Origin: Sipunculus nudus
Lineage: Eukaryota; Annelida; Sipuncula; Golfingiida; Sipunculidae
NCBI GenBank assembly: GCA_026874595.1
Contig: JAPPUL010000086.1
Coordinates: 62,001-126,000 of the forward strand
DNA length: 64,000 nucleotides
Direction: 5' to 3'
Shown here: positions 20,801 through 27,354 of the stretch, piece after piece
Numbering within the stretch: the stretch's first letter is position 1
How the letters are laid out: each line of letters opens with the position of its first letter
The notes under the pieces: model-generated
What the model was told of the DNA's origin: nothing
Database searches by the model: none
Seen by the model: only the letters and a program-made list of their open reading frames with translations
Translations under genes and position numbers: made by a program

Positions 20801-21659
20801 TACCTTTTAACAGTACCTTATTAGAGTCTTCATAGGCATAGATAGGCTTTAAAAGCCGATACGTTATATCCTCAGACTTACAAGAGAATAAGAGCTTAAG
20901 AGACTCTAACAACTCATTTATATTCCCGTTCTTTTCCTCAACACCAAATAATCCATCTTCTAACTCCATCTCAAAAACACTGTACTCTTTTGCAATATCT
21001 ATACGCCTTTCTACAAACCTAGATGCCGCCTCCCTTCGTCGCTTTAAAAGAGTTTCTTCTAAATCTTTTGACTCTATATATTTATACTCCCACCCTTGCC
21101 CTTCATTAATCAATAGATCTGTCAACATCTTTATGATTTGTCTTGGAGAATAATAGCTTAATATCCTCTTTATAACTTCTCTAGCCTCCAAAGAGCCTTT
21201 ATTCTCAACTATATTTTCAAACTTATCTTTTATATAAATTTCAAGCCTATATAAAAGGTAATCTTCATCTAGTACATAGAAATTAGGATCTAGTCCAAGC
21301 TCATAGGCATTCTCACGAACTATTTTTGCACAGTATGAGTGTATCGTCGATATGTTTACCCTATTATAAGAGCGCTTTAGCGTATTCCAATATTCAAATT
21401 CATCCCCTTCACTACACTCAAGACGCTTTACTAGCCCATTATATATCCTTTCTCGCATCTCGTTTGCTGCCTTGTCTGTAAACGTCATTGCAACTATTTT
21501 AGACGCATTAAGACGCTTCTTATCTAATATATTTAGGTATCTTTCTACCAACACTGCCGTTTTTCCTGTCCCCGCTGAGGCATTTACATAAACACTCTTT
21601 TCTATCTCTTCTACTGCTTTTTGCTGCTCATCATTTAATCCTATTTCGTATCCCGACAA
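17811..21659 (-). CDS. addA: AddA/RecB-like UvrD-family helicase-nuclease
   Basis: Superfamily 1A helicase fused to a RecB-type nuclease, for double-strand break repair. Walker A ASAGTGKT is at 27-34, motif II DEVQD, motif III GDEKQSIYRFRGAD, motif V TTIHQSKGMEYPV and motif VI RLLYVALTRAQ. The C-terminal part has a PD-(D/E)XK nuclease signature (QVIDYKTHK, about 1150) and four cysteines that could hold an iron-sulfur cluster: one near 982 (QCLRKYYY) and three at the end (Cys1268, 1271, 1276). The start is TTG with AAGG upstream. No addB partner is nearby. Two in-frame tandem duplications lie in the gene. Confidence 0.88.
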   Translation of the reverse strand: MSGYEIGLNDEQQKAVEEIEKSVYVNASAGTGKTAVLVERYLNILDKKRLNASKIVAMTFTDKAANEMRERIYNGLVKRLECSEGDEFEYWNTLKRSYNRVNISTIHSYCAKIVRENAYELGLDPNFYVLDEDYLLYRLEIYIKDKFENIVENKGSLEAREVIKRILSYYSPRQIIKMLTDLLINEGQGWEYKYIESKDLEETLLKRRREAASRFVERRIDIAKEYSVFEMELEDGLFGVEEKNGNINELLESLKLLFSCKSEDITYRLLKPIYAYEDSNKVLLKGIDKKAAKKLKLTYTRFANLISWRLPEALFKTEDFDITLDREVTKLVVKLYEMLRGWLLEGNLRDKILYDWINGNSLTFGQMQKRALELVVGVGDGFSSLAIRNEINYLMVDEVQDIDQQQMKLLRGLLNVEGREEGDRINFFMVGDEKQSIYRFRGADMKMFADLKKETDITINLNNNYRSRKDIISYNNMVFNELMRYSYESYEPGYASSKFGGAGFVEGDVDDVGVEILLYEGKKSLEKEADGISKRIKDMVLKGFCKYGDIVLLFRTMTKVKIYANTLTKAGIPYVQQRDANFYKSQEIVDSLNILKLLNDEEDEKALTSVLRSPFCGIKDISLLYLTYRKEEVSLGGGYIRQSVLRGFSNYEENEFLEKEERQKISRLSKLLKYYRVERNKLGADELLNGFLTRSKYRVVLSSLDGGDIANERLRILLLKLKDFVLSEGESTLKEVIEYIYRLSEGRDNNLGYDLLSDKVVLTTIHQSKGMEYPVVIIPNLGLQRHVSKENVYIDEAFGIVLKSFVEENERSKLGLENILYNYLRYEETKEEISELKRLLYVALTRAQRKLILSSQIILEPNGFYDVRTSTSWADYLFYILYTVNEELRSWLRGFVDKDKAEDGEEEYAEEVFSKDDYVFKVLLNYSVKEGANAEGVSEDIKEANEGIAKNEGIAKEVKLSCFKGNELLDRLTPTSFLVYNQCLRKYYYRFLLGIKESEEHRLYSSFYKELKYDNIEGGEWVEGKDELPLNIVGNLVHKVLEGYESYKAGLEDVDIGFATVEKFVLICLKLEKQLLLYDEDSVEKVKAKVLEYTKNFLNSKVYKNIKELEGTNAGDYDKNELSFSYKLGQTLLEGIIDKVYRSPEGVFQVIDYKTHKFKDGINKDGINRSRAIEGKIKESDNRYRVQMEIYWLVVSLLYGINLEEAVESSLYYCAIDKISPIINKTRAYEGEVKQELRKRLSEIERGFKAGEDAKAYFHTRNASKGDCYMCGYLMCENKGKD
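18156..18185 (-). repeat. 15-bp tandem duplication in addA
   Basis: Two copies of atttattccatcttt (plus-strand sense). In the coding frame they give KDGIN twice, between the nuclease motifs. Confidence 0.9.
18792..18827 (-). repeat. 18-bp tandem duplication in addA
   Basis: Two perfect copies of tttagctattccttcatt (plus-strand sense). They encode NEGIAK twice in an acidic linker before the nuclease domain. Confidence 0.9.
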
Positions 21660-21702
21660 ACAACTTTACCTTCCTTCCTTTTTTTCCTTCCTTAAACTAT
21701 AT

Positions 21703-21730
21703 TATAAAAACTTCTCTATAAAAACTTCTA
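21703..21730. repeat. 14-bp tandem duplication covering the murB stop codon
   Basis: tataaaaacttctc at 21703-21716 is followed by tataaaaacttcta at 21717-21730; the second copy contains the murB stop (TAG on the minus strand, 21728-21730). A partial third unit continues into murB. Confidence 0.85.
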
Positions 21731-22618
21731 AAAACTGCCCAGAAACTGTATCTCACATTCCATGTCTATCTCTCGTTCTGCCTTCACCTTCCCCTTTACA
21801 TAATTTATTAGCTTTAAAACATCTTCTGAACTCCCTACTCCGCCATTTATTATGAAATTAGCATGTTCCTCTGATATCTTTACATCTCCAAAGTCCTTTC
21901 CCTTTAGACCTACCTCATCTATTAGCTTACCCGCGGGTAGCCCAAGTTCATAATCATTCTTAAATACACAGCCCGCACTCCTATACCTATATTGCTTGCT
22001 TTTAACTCGATGCTTCTTATTCTCTAGCATCTTTTCCCTAATCGCTTCCTTCTCTCCCCAAACAACAGCAAAATATGTTGCGTATATCTTATCTGACAAA
22101 CGCTTTTGGAAAACGCTTTCTTTATAACTATATTTAAGTTCCTCCCCTTCATACACCCTCCACCTAAGACTTTCATAATCTAGAACCTCAACCTCTTTTA
22201 CTATCTCTTCCATACTCCCCCCAAACGCCCGGGCATTCATATACGTCGACCCCCCAACCGTTCCAGGCATCCCATACAAAAACTCAAAACCTCTTATCCC
22301 ATGTTTTAGGCAATATAAAGATACATCCGTATTACTACAGCCCGATTCAACCACTAATATATCTCCTCTTCGCTCTATTTTTGACATTTCTAATGTGATT
22401 ATTGCCCCACCTTCGTAGTATTTATCTCCTATCAAAACGTTACTTCCCGCCCCTATTACAAAATGTGGTAGTCTCTTTCCTTTTATGTAGCTAAAACTTT
22501 TTAGAAACTCCTCCCGATCCCTTGGCTTTAAGATATACTTTACCACCCCGCCTATTTTAAATGTAGTTGCATCAGCTATTGACACATTCTCTTGAATCTC
22601 CATCCTTTTGCATCCCAC
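21728..22618 (-). CDS. murB: UDP-N-acetylenolpyruvoylglucosamine reductase
   Basis: FAD-dependent reduction of UDP-GlcNAc-enolpyruvate to UDP-MurNAc in peptidoglycan synthesis; cytoplasmic. Seen: the FAD-binding segment VIGAGSNVLIGD, GMPGTVGGSTYMNARAFG, the catalytic Ser region YRYRSAGCVFKN, and AGKLIDEVGLKGKDFGDVKISEEHANFIIN. At 296 residues it is a short MurB. Two starts are possible, GTG at 22618 or ATG at 22603; neither has a well-spaced ribosome-binding site. Confidence 0.95.
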   Translation of the reverse strand: MGCKRMEIQENVSIADATTFKIGGVVKYILKPRDREEFLKSFSYIKGKRLPHFVIGAGSNVLIGDKYYEGGAIITLEMSKIERRGDILVVESGCSNTDVSLYCLKHGIRGFEFLYGMPGTVGGSTYMNARAFGGSMEEIVKEVEVLDYESLRWRVYEGEELKYSYKESVFQKRLSDKIYATYFAVVWGEKEAIREKMLENKKHRVKSKQYRYRSAGCVFKNDYELGLPAGKLIDEVGLKGKDFGDVKISEEHANFIINGGVGSSEDVLKLINYVKGKVKAEREIDMECEIQFLGSF

Positions 22619-22736
22619 ATACTCATAATCAAAAGCATTTTTTTCTTCCTCTTAGACCATGTTCCTCTATTGCTCTTCCTTACTCAACTTCTCATTTATA
22701 ACACTTATATATATTAGGATTTATATTCTTTATTTT

Positions 22737-22760
22737 GTATGCTCTTTAGTATGCTCTTTA
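22737..22760. repeat. 12-bp tandem duplication downstream of the 263-residue unknown gene
   Basis: Two perfect copies of gtatgctcttta in the spacer between murB and the unknown gene at 22777-23568. Confidence 0.85.
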
Positions 22761-22776
22761 ATGCTATTTATGAACA

Positions 22777-23568
22777 CTACAAATCTTGCTCCAACGTTAG
22801 TATCTTCTCCTTTATTGAAGACGCTTCTTCGTAGTTTTCATTGTATATTGCAAAAAATTTCTTCGTATACAAATTCACAAGCTTATCTCCTATTAGCCCT
22901 GGCATAAAAAGTACTGAAAGAAAATTATCTATATCGTATTTATTCTCTTCATTCAATTTTGTAATTACATTTACGATCTTTTTCCTTGATAAGCTTTTAC
23001 GCCGCCCCTCATACTCTTCACTATAATCTACTTCCTTACCTCCCTCCTCATCCCCTATAACCCCTTCCAAAACATCTTGTACTATAATAGCATCGCCTAT
23101 CTCTTCGATTCTATCATACACCGCCTCTTTTCGCATATCCTCACGCATCTCCTTACTCAACTTCTCAAGCAAGCGCAATCTTTCCTTCTCCGATAATCCT
23201 TCTTCCAAAAGTTCAAACCGCCCCCTATACATTTCCGCATACTCCTCTATTACACTATTATATGCTTCTATCTCCTTATTGTAAAACGATGTCAAATCAT
23301 CACCTACATCTTGTGGAAACTCCATCTCCCCTGCATATACAACATCACATTGGACTCCTCTTATCCGCATAAATAACTCTTCTATTGAGCTCATAGGCAC
23401 TGGTGGAAATGTCGCTGTCAACAACTTCCCATCTACCGTCAAAGGGGATACCGTAAAGTTAATTGCAAATATACTACACCCAGGGACTATCGGATTATCT
23501 TCCTTTACATCCCAATATATTATCCCACTACCTACCAAGTTGTCTATATCTCCTCTTCTTAATATCAT
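22777..23568 (-). CDS. Protein of unknown function with a UVR-like C-terminus
   Basis: I do not recognise this 263-residue protein. Residues 1-75 look globular and are rich in Pro/Gly/Val (GSGIIYWDVKEDNPIVPGC); residues about 95-215 are strongly charged and helical, probably coiled coil (EGLSEKERLRLLEKLSKEM). The C-terminus (YNENYEEASSIKEKILTLEQ) resembles the UVR motif, a helical hairpin found in UvrB, UvrC and Clp regulators. There is no signal peptide or membrane segment. It lies between murB and fliN on the same strand, about 150 bp from fliN, so co-transcription with the flagellar gene is possible. The ATG has an AAGAGGAG site shortly upstream inside its own leader. Confidence 0.75.
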   Translation of the reverse strand: MILRRGDIDNLVGSGIIYWDVKEDNPIVPGCSIFAINFTVSPLTVDGKLLTATFPPVPMSSIEELFMRIRGVQCDVVYAGEMEFPQDVGDDLTSFYNKEIEAYNSVIEEYAEMYRGRFELLEEGLSEKERLRLLEKLSKEMREDMRKEAVYDRIEEIGDAIIVQDVLEGVIGDEEGGKEVDYSEEYEGRRKSLSRKKIVNVITKLNEENKYDIDNFLSVLFMPGLIGDKLVNLYTKKFFAIYNENYEEASSIKEKILTLEQDL

Positions 23569-23718
23569 AGTAATCTTTTCGCTTAATTTATATCTCAGAT
23601 TTGGCTGCCTAATATAAACTCTTTAAAAAAAAGGAAACCATTATATTAATATAACTCAATTGCCTTAGAAAACTAATAGTTTTTTAACTCTCGATCTTTT
23701 GTTAGATTTTTGCCAGGC

Positions 23719-24219
23719 TTACGATAATTCAAACTTAAGTCTATCTTCTATATCTACTATATCTACTATCTTTACTCCAAAATTCCCGTCTATTGCAACT
23801 ATTTCCCCATACGCTATTAATCTATTATTTACCATTATATCTACATATTCTCCATTAAGCTTATCAAGTTCAACTATTGCACCAGCGGAAAGCTCAAGTA
23901 CCTCATCCACTAACATCTTTGTTCGCCCTATCTCAACCGATAAATTCATCTTAACATCAAGCAATAACGCCATGTTCTCTACACTCTCTATCTCAAACTC
24001 GCTAACGCTAGTTTGCCCCTTAACCACTGGACCCCCTACTATATCATCCCCTCCTCTACCACTTGAAAGCTCCTCAGCCCCATCCTTTACCTTCCCAACT
24101 TCCTCTTCCCCTGCTTTACTCTCTTCAGTCGATTTCGATTTCCCTTCTTCCATCTCAATTTCACTCAATAGCGAATCTAAATCCTCCTGACTTAATGACC
24201 CCTCGATACTATCTGACAT
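23719..24219 (-). CDS. fliN: Flagellar motor switch protein FliN
   Basis: Component of the flagellar C-ring that transmits rotation-direction signals. The C-terminal SpoA/FliMN_C domain spans about 88-166 (VKMNLSVEIGRTKMLVDEVL, GAIVELDKLNGEYVDIMVNN, VIAYGEI-like turn, DIVDIEDRLK). The N-terminus carries LSQEDLDSLLSE, similar to the CheY-binding LSQxEIDxLL element of FliM/FliY. Between them is an acidic Ser/Gly-rich linker. At 166 residues it is a long FliN. A GAGGTGGAG site precedes the ATG. It is the only flagellar gene in the window. Confidence 0.9.
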   Translation of the reverse strand: MSDSIEGSLSQEDLDSLLSEIEMEEGKSKSTEESKAGEEEVGKVKDGAEELSSGRGGDDIVGGPVVKGQTSVSEFEIESVENMALLLDVKMNLSVEIGRTKMLVDEVLELSAGAIVELDKLNGEYVDIMVNNRLIAYGEIVAIDGNFGVKIVDIVDIEDRLKFELS

Positions 24220-24560
24220 TTACTCCACCTCGTTTTATTGCTTTTTACTTCTATTCTAGGAGACTCGCCCATCTTTATCCTCTATTCCACTCCTATCATT
24301 TTAATATTTAACATCTCTTTTGAAACTTATCATCGTAACATTATTCAGTATTCTAAATTATTTATTAATTGCATATTTGCTTTATTTTTACTTTAGGCTT
24401 TCTTATCTTACTTTTTTAGCCTTTTTTAAAACCATTATTACTTTCTTTTTACTATATTTTCATATTTAAAATATAATAAGTCGACAATCCTTGCATATAT
24501 TTATTTCTACCGCCTATTATGGTAGATAGCTAGGTTGTTAACAATGTTAGAGGGTTTTAT
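24220..24560. other. Divergent spacer upstream of fliN and the 126-residue gene
   Basis: 341 bp, strongly AT-rich, holding the promoters for both directions. A small hairpin (ctacc at 24508-24512 with ggtag at 24521-24525) lies about 36 bp before the + gene. No known regulator site or riboswitch was recognised. Confidence 0.5.
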
Positions 24561-24941
24561 ATGATCTTTCAAATTTATACCGTTGATAAAAATATTCCCA
24601 AACACAAATTCTCCTCAAAGGAAATTAAACTAAGAGATACTTTACTTTTGCTCTTAAACCCTTTTCCCATACATCGCCTTCGCATTAGAAAAGATTATTC
24701 TATCGACATAAACGAAATTAGCATCGATATTGAACTCGATTCTATTATTACTTCTGAGGCCATTTATAATAAAATCGCTCATAGAATTTTCAAAATTATG
24801 CAGCTTGACCTAGTTAGCTTACATAATAATTCTCCCAAAACTAATTTCCCCTACTTCTTCTATGGCGAGAAAGATATTCTCGGATACAATTGCAGCATCT
24901 TCCTTGACGTCCCAAAAAAAGCTTATATAATAAAACCATAA
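24561..24941 (+). CDS. Hypothetical protein, 126 residues
   Basis: I do not recognise it. It has a plausible AGAGGG ribosome-binding site 6 bases before the ATG and an intact frame. The sequence alternates beta-like stretches (FQIYTVDK, ISIDIELDSIIT) with a basic helix; no signal peptide, membrane segment or cysteine motif is seen. Codon use is ATT/ATC-rich for isoleucine, unlike the ATA-rich minus-strand neighbours. It is convergent with the PBP gene. Confidence 0.6.
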   Translation: MIFQIYTVDKNIPKHKFSSKEIKLRDTLLLLLNPFPIHRLRIRKDYSIDINEISIDIELDSIITSEAIYNKIAHRIFKIMQLDLVSLHNNSPKTNFPYFFYGEKDILGYNCSIFLDVPKKAYIIKP

Positions 24942-24955
24942 TATTTAATTTTTTT

Positions 24956-25000
24956 GTAAAACCCCGCTTCGTAAAACCCCACTTTGTAAAAACTCACTTC
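24956..25000. repeat. 15-bp tandem repeat covering the PBP stop codon
   Basis: Three units: gtaaaaccccgcttc, gtaaaaccccacttt and gtaaaaactcacttc. The last one (24986-25000) contains the end of the PBP coding region, including its TGA stop at 24994-24996. Confidence 0.88.
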
Positions 25001-26622
25001 GTAACTATAAAGCCATTGTCAAGTAACTTCATCGTCAAATCCCTAAATACTGGAGCCGCAACTCCTGCTGCTGACTTTGGCCCTTTTTGAGGATTCCTCA
25101 TAAAAACAAGCACTGTTAATATTTTTTCATTATACGGGACAAAGCCTATAAACGATGTGTTTACTTTGTCCTTTGAAAAGGACTTTTCTTCTATATTATA
25201 TATATTGCTTGTACTCGTTTTGCCCGCAAGGTCAAGACCCTTTATCATTGCGTTATGTCCTGTCCCCCCTTCTTCTAATACCCCTCTTAGCAAAGTATAT
25301 ATCTTATCTGACGTCTTTTTAGATAATATCCGTCTGCCATCATCTTCACTCTTATCTAATTTAAGATCTTCTCCTCTACTATTTGTTATTCGCTTTACTA
25401 TCTTAGGCTTATACAATAAACCACCATTTGCAAAAACTCCTGCCTTGCTCGTCAACTGGATTAGCGTGACCCCCAATTCATAACCTATTGACAACATAGA
25501 CTTCGATAACTTATTTATATCTTTTAACCTCGGTATACGTCCTACTATCTCTCCCGGTAAGTCTATCCCTGTCTTTTTCCCAAAACCATACTCCTTTAGA
25601 TATTTATAAAACTTTAACCTATCAAGTAAAAAAGATGCCTTCACTATGCCTACATTACACGATTTCCTTATTACATCCCCTAAGCTTATCCTTCCATGCT
25701 CCTTATGGCACCTTATAAGTCGGCCGCGTACCTTTATACTCCCTGGACAATAAAAATACTTATCTTCACTAAGTAATCCCTCTTCAAATAACATTCCTGC
25801 TGTGAATACTTTCATTATTGAGCCCGGTGAGTAGTAACTCGATATCCCTTTATTTAAGAAAAGTCCTTTTGCATATTTACTGTACTCGTTATTATTATAT
25901 CTTGGATAGTTTGTAAACGCTCTTATCTCTCCGCTACCGCTTTCCATGATTATTATACTTCCCTCATCTGCTCCATACTTTAATATATTATTACGAAGCA
26001 CCAACTCTGATACCTTTTGTATGTCATAATCTATTGTTAGGTATATATTATTTCCCTTCTTTAGAAAATCTCTAAAAGCCTCACCTCCTCCCATATCTCC
26101 TGCTCTAAGCTCCTTTTCATAGTAATACTCTATCCCCTCTATCCCTTCGTTATCTATATTTGTAAAGCCAAGTACATGCGACAATAACTCCTGAGGATAG
26201 ACTCGCTTATACTCTTCCCTTACATATATCCCTTCCATGTTTAAATTCCTTATCTCAGTTGCTTGCTCTCCTTTTATCCTCCGTTTTAACCAATTAAAAC
26301 TCTTGTTTAAATTAAACTTCTCTATTAGTCGCTTCTCTTTTATCCCAAGTAGATTTGCAAGCTTGCCTAGTTTCTCTTTAAGCTCTTTTTCATCGAAATC
26401 TTTCGGATTTGCAAATATTGAATAACTTAACTCATTTGTTGCAAGTACTCGCCCCCGCAGGTCGTATATGTCCCCTCTTAAACTAGTTATTCCTTTATTG
26501 ATTAATCCCTTTGTCTGGCCTCCTGATAGGGCAATGTATATAAAACGCACACTGACTGCCATAAAAAGCAGTACTATAATAAGCAGTATAAATATATATC
26601 TAGATTTGTTTGGTAGCACCAT
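24994..26622 (-). CDS. Class B penicillin-binding protein (FtsI/PBP2-like transpeptidase)
   Basis: Cross-links peptidoglycan on the outer face of the inner membrane. One N-terminal membrane helix (about 9-30) is followed by a dimerisation/pedestal region (RGDIYDLRGRVLATN) and the transpeptidase domain with SPGSIMK (Ser near 266), SCN (about 319) and a third motif that reads KTS instead of the usual KTG (about 466). The length, 542 residues, fits FtsI more than PBP2; there is no PASTA domain. It stands outside any division/cell-wall cluster, so the exact paralogue is uncertain. The stop lies in a tandem repeat. Confidence 0.9.
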   Translation of the reverse strand: MVLPNKSRYIFILLIIVLLFMAVSVRFIYIALSGGQTKGLINKGITSLRGDIYDLRGRVLATNELSYSIFANPKDFDEKELKEKLGKLANLLGIKEKRLIEKFNLNKSFNWLKRRIKGEQATEIRNLNMEGIYVREEYKRVYPQELLSHVLGFTNIDNEGIEGIEYYYEKELRAGDMGGGEAFRDFLKKGNNIYLTIDYDIQKVSELVLRNNILKYGADEGSIIIMESGSGEIRAFTNYPRYNNNEYSKYAKGLFLNKGISSYYSPGSIMKVFTAGMLFEEGLLSEDKYFYCPGSIKVRGRLIRCHKEHGRISLGDVIRKSCNVGIVKASFLLDRLKFYKYLKEYGFGKKTGIDLPGEIVGRIPRLKDINKLSKSMLSIGYELGVTLIQLTSKAGVFANGGLLYKPKIVKRITNSRGEDLKLDKSEDDGRRILSKKTSDKIYTLLRGVLEEGGTGHNAMIKGLDLAGKTSTSNIYNIEEKSFSKDKVNTSFIGFVPYNEKILTVLVFMRNPQKGPKSAAGVAAPVFRDLTMKLLDNGFIVTK

Positions 26623-26694
26623 GTCTTAAAATAATCCTATTATTCTTTCTTATGACGGTTTTTTATTTATTTTATATTAATAATTATTTACTAT

Positions 26695-26739
26695 CTAAGA
26701 TTAATAACTCTAAGATTAATAACTCTAAGACTAATAACT
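26695..26739. repeat. 15-bp tandem repeat, three copies
   Basis: ctaagattaataact occurs at 26695-26709 and 26710-26724 and, with one change, at 26725-26739, in the divergent spacer between the PBP gene and yqeK. Confidence 0.92.
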
Positions 26740-26776
26740 TAATATTCACATTCTTGGAATAGCTCTTACAAGCATT

Positions 26777-27352
26777 ATGGATAGGGAACATATTTTAATT
26801 GACAAAATTAAAGCATACATTAAAAAGCATCTTGAATATAGTAGATATTTACACTCTATTGAAGTTGCAAGGACTGCTTGCAAAATTGGGCTTGCTCATA
26901 ACCTAGATATTAATATCCTCAATATTGCTGCACTCCTTCATGATTGTGCAAAACACCTTTCCTTAGAGCAGCTTAAAGAATATTCTCTCAAACATAAGCA
27001 CATCCCCACATCCCTTGAGGCAAGTTCTCATGCTTTTTTACATGCAAAGGTTTCTGCCATAATTGCAACTAATATTTTCAACATTAAAGATCACAACATT
27101 ATTAATGCTATCAAAAGTCATACTCTTGGCAGGGTCAATATGTCTATTTATGAAGAAGTTATTTTTGTTGCTGACTTTTGTGAGCCAACTAGAAATATTG
27201 TTCAAGCTCAAAATATTATTACACTTGCTCTTTCTAACATTAAAAAAGCCGTCTTTGCTGTCATTTCAAATAAATTACAATTCCTTATAAATAAAGGCCT
27301 TTTTATTCATCCGCAAAGCATTGATGTTTACAACAAATACCATATATACTAA
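26777..27352 (+). CDS. yqeK: YqeK-family HD-domain phosphohydrolase
   Basis: HD-domain protein; characterised YqeK proteins are symmetrical diadenosine tetraphosphate hydrolases. Metal-binding elements are visible: RYLHSIEVA (first His), LLHDCAK (HD), HAFLHAKV and KSHTLGR, then the trailing Asp of FVADFCEPTR. Length 191 fits the family. It is usually next to nadD, which is not here. The ATG has no clear ribosome-binding site. The stop lies 2 bp from the convergent nrdJ stop. Confidence 0.9.
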   Translation: MDREHILIDKIKAYIKKHLEYSRYLHSIEVARTACKIGLAHNLDINILNIAALLHDCAKHLSLEQLKEYSLKHKHIPTSLEASSHAFLHAKVSAIIATNIFNIKDHNIINAIKSHTLGRVNMSIYEEVIFVADFCEPTRNIVQAQNIITLALSNIKKAVFAVISNKLQFLINKGLFIHPQSIDVYNKYHIY

Positions 27353-27354
27353 AT

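Noticed and set aside
23699-24190. 163-residue open frame on + opposite fliN
   Set aside because: Ser/Thr/Pro-rich shadow of the fliN gene on the other strand, with no ribosome-binding site; fliN has a perfect one.
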